DNA of 64,000 nucleotides from Prostheceraeus crozeri. Its lineage: Eukaryota; Platyhelminthes; Polycladida; Euryleptidae. Location: positions 124,001 to 188,000 of the forward strand of contig CAJQUW010007075.1 of assembly GCA_907163375.1 (NCBI GenBank). Reading direction: 5' to 3'. Under the pieces are notes generated by a model. It did not search any database. It was not told where the DNA came from and worked only from the letters and a program-made list of their open reading frames with translations. Positions 58,901-64,000 of this stretch are shown here, piece by piece. A program made the translations under genes and the position numbers. How positions within the stretch are numbered: position 1 is the stretch's first letter; each line of letters opens with the position of its first letter.

Positions 58901-59353
58901 TCTTAGTTGCCTTAAGTCATGCATGGACTAGTAATGCAGTGGTTCGTGAAGGCTTGAAGCCTTCAAACCCTGGCAGCTTTCATCAGGTTTGGAGAAGTAA
59001 CATTCAGTGATAGCGATGGTGCTTCCCAAAGGGGATGCATTCGAAATCTGGACCATCTCAGCACGTGCGACCCGTAATCAACTGAAATAACACCTAGCAA
59101 CAGAATCAACCAAGCTTGATACCAATCCACTTATTTTCGTTGTTGCTGGCATCTTTTGTGTCAATAAAAAGCTGAAGAATTTATTCATGTCTTTATTTTC
59201 CAGGGTCGTATTGCTTGTTGTAACGTTCTGAGTGATCTCTACGCCATGGGAGTGACAGAGTGTGATTCCATGTTGATGTTACTTGGAATAAGTCAGAAGA
59301 TGACAAACAAAGAACGCGATGTGGCGATTAAATTGATGATCAAAGGATTCAAG
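40702..59353 (+). CDS. SEPHS2: selenophosphate synthetase with in-frame TGA (SEPHS2-type, 5' three exons, partial)
   Basis: The enzyme makes monoselenophosphate from selenide and ATP in the cytosol, the selenium donor for selenocysteine-tRNA. Three exons are seen, 40702-40948, 44341-44444 and 59204-59353, with consistent phases, giving 167 codons. An in-frame TGA is codon 39 in LKG-(TGA)-GCKVPQE, the position of the catalytic Sec/Cys (Cys17 of E. coli SelD). The catalytic lysine follows three residues later. The magnesium-binding aspartates of the family are present in [17 protein letters not shown] and [10 protein letters not shown]. Both residues and gene structure match animal SPS proteins. 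The remaining half or more, and any 3' UTR SECIS element, lie right of the window. Introns are 3.4 and 14.8 kb, full of transposons. Confidence 0.93.
40816..40818 (+). promoter_or_regulatory. SEPHS2: in-frame TGA at the catalytic selenocysteine position
   Basis: Codon 39 sits between LKG and GCKVPQE. In vertebrate SEPHS2 this residue is Sec, in SEPHS1 Thr, and in bacterial SelD Cys or Sec. Coding homology continues on both sides in the same frame, so recoding as Sec is the simplest reading. Readthrough with another amino acid, as proposed for some insect SPS genes, is the alternative. Confidence 0.9.
40827..40865 (+). promoter_or_regulatory. strong hairpin 8 nt after the TGA (candidate recoding element)
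   Basis: TCCCTCAAGAAGTT (40829-40842) and AACTTCTTGAGGGA (40850-40863) are perfect complements with a 7 nt loop. A further G-C and a G-U pair lengthen the stem to 16 bp. The distance from the TGA and the coding location match selenocysteine redefinition elements (SRE) described for other selenoprotein mRNAs and the readthrough element of hymenopteran SPS1. Function here is inferred. Confidence 0.8.
42530..42945 (+). pseudogene. LINE 3' end (C-terminal RT fragment and tail)
   Basis: 42572-42811 encodes [20 protein letters not shown] followed by KVPLNLR and a short helix, the conserved end of CR1/L2-like ORF2 proteins (the WN-LP motif before the last helix). It is followed after about 130 nt by ACTTGAACTTGAACTTTATT, a short-repeat 3' tail. 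5' truncated, as is usual for LINE copies, and sits in SEPHS2 intron 1. Confidence 0.75.
44341..44444 (+). CDS. SEPHS2: SEPHS2 exon 2
   Basis: This 104 nt exon follows cattgtag and ends in ACC ATG before gtaggt. It encodes [20 protein letters not shown] and [15 protein letters not shown], nearly colinear with vertebrate SEPHS1/2. It includes two conserved aspartates that coordinate magnesium in SelD. Confidence 0.97.
44445..46924. other. SEPHS2 intron 2, no recognised element
   Basis: AT-rich intron sequence. TTCCGGGTTTTCCGGGTTTT near 45840 and a T-rich run near 45950 are noted. No coding similarity was found. Confidence 0.5.
46925..48743 (+). mobile_element. TA-flanked DNA element, possibly pogo/Tigger-like
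   Basis: GGGTAGGGTGGGGTGAAATG at 46925 and its imperfect inverse ending CCCACCCTACCC at 48743 are each next to TA. Part of the end sequence recurs near 48534-48552 (CACGGTTGGGGTGAAATTGG). Between 47230 and 47280 a broken frame reads [13 protein letters not shown], reminiscent of the YGIPRSTL helix-turn-helix of pogo/Tigger proteins. No catalytic domain could be recognised. Boundaries are fair, the family guess is weak. Confidence 0.45.
49901..50079 (+). repeat. Penelope-like terminal repeat fragment
   Basis: This contains AGTCTTCAGGTACAAAAGAA and TTAAGATGTTATAATTATTC and is about 75 percent similar by eye to the reverse complement of 51873-52047. Together with the GIY-YIG fragment between them it looks like part of a Penelope-like element (PLE) terminal repeat. 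Confidence 0.5.
50460..50925 (+). pseudogene. Penelope-like element GIY-YIG endonuclease fragment, frameshifted
   Basis: A first frame from ATG 50569 reads [20 protein letters not shown] then [14 protein letters not shown] shift near 50680 moves to the frame at 50648-50923 with [20 protein letters not shown] and later [14 protein letters not shown]. Zinc-like cysteines followed by C-x2-C-x3-YIG and an R-x3-EH motif are the pattern of the C-terminal GIY-YIG endonuclease of Penelope-like retroelements. The RT part was not found upstream, so only the 3' end of the ORF is left. Opposed repeat copies flank it at 49901 and 51873. Confidence 0.65.
51325..51510 (+). repeat. tRNA-derived SINE, copy B
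   Basis: It starts with GTGGTGAGGGTCCTGCCAAT and has an A-box-like GTAACTCAGTTGGTCGAGC and B-box GGTTCGAATCC. It shares TTGACACAGTCGC and TTAACCTGGGTC with copy C 250 nt downstream, but its tail differs. Confidence 0.8.
51570..51730 (+). repeat. tRNA-derived SINE, copy C
   Basis: It starts GAGGTGGTGAGGGTTTGATC, has CTCATTTGGTAGAGC and B-box GGTTCGAATCC, and ends AGCCGCACATCTTATGCGTG with GGCAATTTGATCTATC, as in copy A at 14961. Confidence 0.82.
51873..52047 (-). repeat. Penelope-like terminal repeat fragment, opposite orientation
   Basis: Inverted diverged copy of 49901-50079 (shared GTACAAAAGAATCTGTTGAT). It is open on the minus strand from 52066 to 51761, but no protein domain was recognised. 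The Tc1 element begins 20 nt beyond it. Confidence 0.5.
52068..53576 (+). mobile_element. Tc1-type DNA transposon, nearly full length
   Basis: The ends CAGATTGTTTCATAAAAAAT and TTTTTATGAAACGGACTG are inverted repeats continuing to GGATCA/TGATCC, and TA is duplicated at 52066-52067 and 53577-53578. The total is 1509 bp with one transposase gene. Located in SEPHS2 intron 2. Confidence 0.93.
52560..53420 (+). pseudogene. Tc1 transposase (DD34E), lightly damaged
   Basis: The HTH part is open in the frame of [20 protein letters not shown], then [19 protein letters not shown]. The catalytic part has [16 protein letters not shown] (first Asp), [15 protein letters not shown] (second Asp) and [20 protein letters not shown] (Glu), with 34 residues between the last two. 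The frame is single from about 52600 to 53420 apart from a TGA at 53106-53108 just before LFMDDNA. The extreme N-terminus before 52590 is in another frame or broken. Few changes separate it from an intact gene. Confidence 0.9.
53579..54486. other. SEPHS2 intron 2, TACATATA-rich repeat at 54062-54140
   Basis: The only feature seen is a simple-sequence region of TACATATA and ATAGTACAT words. A short open frame at 53718-53921 is unrecognised. Confidence 0.5.
54495..54644. repeat. 150-bp left-end module with both hAT termini
   Basis: It begins CAGTGTCCCGGCCAG and ends CTCTGGCCGGGACACTG, so an inverted copy of the terminus lies 150 bp inside the element. The sequence before that inner end (CGAAAATCTCTGGCC) matches the true right end at 58507-58520. 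GCGTAAATTT words recur within it. No target duplication flanks the inner end. Confidence 0.85.
54650..56638 (+). pseudogene. hAT transposase with C-terminal coiled-coil tail, inactivated
   Basis: The N-terminal segment (54650-54796) has [20 protein letters not shown]. The frame 54853-55545 has [40 protein letters not shown] and [16 protein letters not shown], the DDE core region with Asp and the C-x-x-H motif, then [16 protein letters not shown]. After breaks, 55667-56299 ends in [17 protein letters not shown], the hAT dimerisation motif. A TAA at 56297-56299 is followed in the same frame by 113 more codons rich in E, K and R ([20 protein letters not shown]), a strong coiled-coil prediction. 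The tail may be part of the original protein. Breaks lie near 54800, 55545-55667 and 56299. Confidence 0.85.
58537..59203. other. SEPHS2 intron 2, 3' end
   Basis: No element was recognised. A usable acceptor tract (TTTATTTTCCAG) ends at 59203. Confidence 0.6.
59204..59353 (+). CDS. SEPHS2: SEPHS2 exon 3, followed by a GC donor
   Basis: The 150 nt exon (50 codons) encodes [33 protein letters not shown] and [17 protein letters not shown], matching vertebrate SPS almost residue for residue. It ends in AAG followed by GCAAGT instead of GT. AAG|GCAAGT is the strong consensus of the rare GC-AG intron class, and homology stops exactly there. Confidence 0.96.
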
Positions 59354-60717
59354 GCAAGTAAATCTATTTCGAAAGTATGATTCTAGTTTGTAATGAAACA
59401 ATCCTAGGGGAGTCGACTTTTTCTAATTTTGTGTCCGGCTAATCAACAAGAGAATTAACCGGCAACCGGGGTATTCATATCTTACAGAAGTCAACCATGT
59501 AATCTCCTAATGACAGCAATTTTAAGTTTTGGGATCATGCAGGACTAAGCATTTTTGTTGAATTACGTCGATTCAAATCAAAAGAAGAAAATCGTTTACC
59601 TTAATTATGATTTAAAGGCTATGATCTAGTCGCCCAATTCATTTGACCAAGAGCCATGGAATTAAAAGGATTTGAAATTCCTTGGTCATGCATTTCTTGT
59701 GATATGAGAAAGGTCTCTTCTTCGCGGTTTCAACCTTTTCGTGGGCCATCCGCACCTTTTGGAATAACTTTGTAATCATCCGCACCAAATTATCAATACA
59801 AAATCAAAACAATTAAAATAGTGGAAAATTGTTTCTTTATTAGTATCATTTAATAATACGCTTACAAAGTTCGAAAACAATGATATCTTTTGTCAAGTCA
59901 GTCACTTAGTAGTCGAGGTATTAAACCACGAGGCATAAAAAACATAAAAAGAGAATATCACAAAACAAGAGCCTGAACATGAGGTATTTAAACATATTTG
60001 TGATCAGGAATTACAGATTTTGTTGGGATTCATGATAATGGAATTATAGTAAAAAGTATGCTTGCCAGAGGAAATGCGAACAAACAATAAGAGCCTAACT
60101 AATGGTATTTCAGCGGTAATTCGAACGAAAAATGAATGGATATTCGGACTGGGAGTCAATGTAATGATTTTTTCAACAGAATCGATTGATCAACGATTAC
60201 AGCTAAATGTAATTTCAGCTAATAATACAAAACTATATTAAACTGCAACAAAAATACATTCCATATTCGATTATATCAGCAACAATAATTATCACATCAA
60301 TTAAATAAAAATTCATACAACATGCGAATTGTTTCTTAAAATCATTATCTGCTAGCAGGAAAATAATGTTTACCTGTAAGTACCATGTTACAGTGTATAT
60401 GATTCTCTTATTATGGTAGGCTATCAGGAATTCAGCCATTTCGGCAGAAGACGAACAATGGAATAATGGTAAATTGATCGCAATGTCTCACAATTCGATA
60501 AGGAATGAATAGTAGACTCTACTTTAAATAGGACCTATCATGTTATCGTTCCGCCAATACCAAAGTTAGTCTTTTTTCTACGGCAACGAATCTTTACAAA
60601 AAAAGACAATTTCAAACATCTTATCTCAAATGATTTCACTTAGCTTCTCCTTCTGGAAAGGCCAGGAATTTGCTCGCCTTTCCTTTCCATCAGTGAACCT
60701 TAAACAAACGATAAGGA
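59354..60717. other. SEPHS2 intron 3, no recognised element
   Basis: AT-rich sequence without coding similarity. The next SEPHS2 exon (the GTSVTGGQT region) was looked for and not found here or further right. Confidence 0.55.
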
Positions 60718-60960
60718 TTCAGACCGGCGCAGTGGACTTGTAGTAGAGTGTTCGCTCTGGGTCCGGGAGACCTTGGTTCGAACCTTGGTCGAGTCAATCC
60801 TAAGACTTCTAAAATAGGAACATTCTGCATTCTTGCTAAACACTCAGCACAAAAAGAATGAGAGGGATAAATAACATCTCGGCCACATGGAAGAATGGCT
60901 CTGAGCCAAATGTGCTTCCGAGTATAAACAAAGTTAATTTATTTTATTTTATTCGTGAGG
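60718..60960 (+). repeat. tRNA-derived SINE, second family
   Basis: It starts GGCGCAGTGGACTTGTAGTA with a B-box-like GGTTCGAACCTTGGTCG about 50 nt later. A body with ATCTCGGCCACATGGAAGAA and CTTCCGAGTATAAACAAAG follows, then a TTTATTTTATTTTATT tail. Its head and body are unlike copies A to C, so it is a separate family. Confidence 0.75.
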
Positions 60961-61260
60961 GTTATCAGACACTTAATTATACTGACTGTTGCACGCCTTC
61001 AACGAAACAGGCACTGTAACAACTCGAAATACAGCATAGACCGCTACTACGTGTAAACTAACTTTGGCATTGATGGGTGATGATGGCAAATGCCCCTTAA
61101 GGCTGCCTCACTGAATGTTCTAGCAAGCGAGTATTGGAGACACTGGGCTGGGAAGATTCTATTTAATGAGATTGACGTGGTCACATGAGGTCTTATTAGT
61201 GACTTGACTGCTCCTGAATGCTCTTCGCAAGCTCAGACCAATTTGGCTCAAAATCTTTCT

Positions 61261-63182
61261 CTAGCGCTCCTCGCATAAGATGTCTAAAGTTTCACTAAGC
61301 AGACAGCTCCTTTTCTTCGTCTTGATGTCAACCAGTGCACTAAATCCCCTTTCGGCCAAGTAGGTTGTCGGATTTTGGACGAGAACTTGAGTCGCTTGAC
61401 CAGCTAGGTCATTATAAGGTCCATCGAGGGCTTTCATCCAAAATCCGACATGCTTTCCTCTGGTAAAAAATGCCTGCTGCTCCAAATCATTTTTCAACTC
61501 CTCGCCCAAAATTCCTGGAGGCGGTTCCTCGCCGAAAGGGTGCAAAATCCATAATTTAGACTGTAGTTCATTTGATTGTTCAGTTAGAAAATATGCCTCA
61601 AAGTTTTGCTGTAGTGTGTTCAAGTGGGAGCTGACTGTAGTTGTAATGCGGCTCTCCAACTCTTTCTCTTTTTCTTCCCATTTGCAGGTTGCCATAAAAG
61701 TCTGTAGTGTTGGCATACGTGAGAGGTTGTTGTCTTTGGTGTCTTCAAGTAGCCGACGAACAAGATGCTTAAAAGATGCAATTTTTGAAGTTGCTTTAAA
61801 AATGTCAATGGCTTCTCCCTGTAGGGTAGTGTTGAGGGAGTTAAGGAGTTCAAAAATGTCCACCAAGTACGCCAATCGGGCAAGCCAAAACAAATCTTCA
61901 AATAGAACAGCTTTCTTATGGTCATGCTCTTTAAACCAATCAAGCAATTGTTGTCTCAATTTCCACACCCTTTCAATCACTCTTCCGCGAGATAGCCACC
62001 TTACGTCCGTATGATACAGGATTTGACAATGAGTACTACTTTCTTTCAAGAGCTCGTTGAAAGCGCGACTTTTCTTGGGGTTGTGCAATGTCATTAACAA
62101 CTTTCACAGTGTCTGAAAGCACTTCACCCAGCAAACTGCTTTCTTCATTGCCCAGCTTTTTCGCCACCAAGGCCTCGCGGTGTATGACACAGTGTAAGCT
62201 AACTACTTCAGGTGCAACTTGCTTTATTAGCGTAACAACCCCTTTCCGATTGCCGACCATTACCCTTGCACCATCAGTGCAAACAGCTCTGCCTTTCGAC
62301 CATTGAATATCATGCTCGGAGAGGAAACAATTCAATTTTGCGAATATACTTGTTGCGGTAGTATCTACGCCAATGGGGAAACAAAACAAATAGTGATCGA
62401 CAATTTCCATACGGTCTTTGTCTGGAAAGCGCACATATGCAATCACTTGAGCATCTCTCGTAATGTCAGTAGTCTCATCGAACTGAAGTCCAAAGCAGGG
62501 GGCGTTACGCAGTCTCTCAAGCAGAATAGTTTTCATTACAGAGGCAATGACTGTACATCTTCTTTGCATTGTATTGTCGGACAATGACAATTTTTGCACT
62601 TCTGCTACGGCAGCGGTTCCACCATGAAGTTCTTATGCATCGATCTCAAGACAAGGTTTTATCACGCTTTCTGCCAACGTAAAAGACTTCCTTGCTGACA
62701 TAAGGACATGAGCCATTTTTTAGAGACTAAACGACGAGGCGCTGATCAGTGGGCTGCACTACTATTTTTTTAAACTGTTGCTGTTGATCAGTAAGCTGCC
62801 TTGCCTGAAATTGAAAAAAAGACGCCGATTTATTTCGATGTTCAGGAGGTTAGCTATCTCTGTGCCGCTTTAATTTAGACCGCTCAAGTGATGGGTTGTG
62901 GTAAACGACGTGACAGAATGAACAGCGGGCTGAGGGATAGATCTCATCCGATTCCCGAACGAACCCTAGTTCATTGAATGCATCATTCCCTTTTCGCTTT
63001 TTGCAATTCTGACGTTTCTTTGTTGTCGTACTTAATGTCGCTTTTTCACGCTCTTTCATAACCGAGGAGGACTGATGATGATCGAGGTCGATTGACGATC
63101 CGGTAGAGTTTTCATCTTCACCCGTTTCCTTTGCATTCGTAAAACCAAAATTTAGTAGACTCATGCCTTCCTGAAAGTACAA
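61261..63182 (-). pseudogene. ZBED5/SCAND3-like hAT transposase
   Basis: Read leftwards, 63182-62850 holds GFVRESDEIYPSARCSFCHV with NPSLERSKLKRHRDS, a BED-type zinc finger (C-x2-C and a spaced H). 62599-62036 holds GLQFDETTDITRDAQVIAYV, CTDGARVMVGNRKGVVTLIK and LHCVIHREALVAKKL, the conserved catalytic core of this hAT group. 62100-61261 continues with ILYHTDVRWLSRGRVIERVW and ends AERGFSALVDIKTKKRSCLL of the dimerisation domain. A frameshift lies near 62070, and stops or an indel lie between 62850 and 62599. Total length fits the family (about 600 residues). Terminal repeats were not found. Confidence 0.9.
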
Positions 63183-63853
63183 AAATATATTATGATTATT
63201 CGGGTTAACATAGAGGCTGTGAACATGATCATTTTCAAAACGTCATATTTGTATTGTAGAATAAATCCAAACAATAGCAATTTTTCATAAATATAGCCAT
63301 TCTTTTGACGACCTTATGTCCTGGAGTTTTCATCAATAAGGATGACCACTATTCATGCACGCATTACCAAAGTTAATGCCTCTTACTAGGAGGTCTCTGC
63401 TAAAAAATATATCGGCAAACGTAAAATACATTTCTTATATTTTGCTTAATCCAGCAGTCATCGTTTGTGCAAAATTATCTCAACTTAATAAACAAATTAC
63501 TGAATTGGAACACTTTTCCTCATTCCATTACGAAGAAAATGAAAGTAAAGCTAAATACGCTACTTATACGTTAAGCTTCTTGATTGTACAAAGAGTGAAA
63601 ATAGCTTCTTTTATCCATTATCAGAATTTTAGATTTTTAAGCGGAAAACATTGATACATGTAGTGATAGAGATTTAGCCATTTTGTTGATCGTGGGGTTA
63701 TCTTAATACTCGTAAAATATCTTTTTACCACATTCACAGTTTTAAAAACGATACACAAATGACATAAACAGCGAATGTCAATATCATGAAAATCCCCACA
63801 GAATCCCCATACCCACGGCAACCCTGGTTAATTCAATTGACGGAAAATAACTG
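63183..63853. other. no recognised feature
   Basis: AT-rich sequence, probably SEPHS2 intron 3. A 99-codon frame at 63355 has no recognisable domain. Confidence 0.5.
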
Positions 63854-63926
63854 CGCGTCTTGGTGGATTTGAACTACCGACCTCTGGCATTCTAGGCCAA
63901 CGTTCTACCAACTGAGCTATCGACGA
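63854..63926 (-). tRNA. degenerate tRNA-like sequence (pseudogene or SINE head)
   Basis: The 73 nt minus-strand sequence has the right layout: TAGCTCAGTTGGTAG D-arm, an anticodon stem TTGGC/GCCAG around CTAGAAT (anticodon AGA by position), and GGTAGTTCAAATCCACC T-arm. But the acceptor stem pairs poorly, the D and T stems have mismatches, and an AGA (Ser) tRNA should have a long variable arm, which is missing. Likely a pseudogene or SINE head. Confidence 0.5.
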
Positions 63927-64000
63927 GTGACAGAAAGACATAAGTCCTCAATTGAAGAATCTGCGACAAGCCGATGGCTTCATCCTCCAAGACAGCATAG

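Noticed and set aside
61010..61120. Terminal repeat of the hAT at 61261-63182 (CAGTGAGGCAGCC read on minus)
   Set aside because: The orientation would place the element on the other side and no partner end was found.
63854..63926. Functional tRNA-Ser(AGA)
   Set aside because: It lacks the long variable arm and the acceptor stem does not pair, so only a tRNA-like sequence is reported.

Overview
The window is AT-rich, intron-containing nuclear DNA of an animal, most likely an invertebrate. Two conserved single-copy host genes stand out from a dense load of transposable elements (TEs). On the minus strand is the 5' two thirds or so of ORC4 (origin recognition complex subunit 4). Six exons lie between 21576 and 3121, and the gene runs off the left edge. 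On the plus strand is the 5' part of a selenophosphate synthetase of the SEPHS2 (SPS2) type. Its three exons are 40702-40948, 44341-44444 and 59204-59353, and the gene runs off the right edge. Its first exon carries an in-frame TGA exactly at the catalytic selenocysteine position, followed 8 nt later by a strong hairpin (40827-40865). The two genes are divergent and about 19 kb apart. I cannot name the species. Seven copies of the palindrome TAGGCCTA may be a lineage-typical word.

Left part (1-21576): a hAT transposase tail and a LINE fragment, then the ORC4 exons. ORC4 intron 4 (6048-16489) holds a nested stack. A Tc1/IS630-like element with 250-270 bp terminal inverted repeats (6444-11208) contains an inserted PIF/Harbinger element (about 6795-9441). 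Next to it a hAT-type non-autonomous element (11238-15221) contains a second, well bounded Harbinger element (11624-14242, TSD TAA). Both Harbingers encode the usual pair, a Myb/SANT-like DNA-binding protein and a HARBI1-like nuclease, in opposite orientation. All of these ORFs carry breaks.

Middle (21577-40701): a mariner (23276-24897), a hAT MITE (26938-27661), a decayed APE-RT LINE on the minus strand (27885-30871), and a composite 6.9 kb hAT insertion (32233-39103, TSD CTCGAAAC). The composite carries an RTE-type LINE with an embedded PHD-like finger (about 33100-37368) and a 748 bp perfect-architecture foldback element (37940-38687).

Right part (40702-64000): the SEPHS2 introns hold a LINE 3' end, a TA-flanked element that may be pogo-like (46925-48743), Penelope-like remnants, tRNA-derived SINEs, a nearly intact Tc1 element (52068-53576) and a full-length hAT with TSD GTCGTAAT (54495-58528). 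Downstream of exon 3 are another SINE and a decayed ZBED/SCAND3-like hAT transposase (61261-63182, minus), with a degenerate tRNA-like sequence at 63854-63926.

ORC4 acts in replication licensing and SEPHS2 makes selenophosphate for selenocysteine synthesis, so the two genes are not functionally linked. Everything else looks like parasitic DNA in introns and intergenic space. The most informative observation is the intact selenocysteine-type TGA plus hairpin in SEPHS2. The best structural material is the set of nested elements whose ends and target duplications can be read directly.
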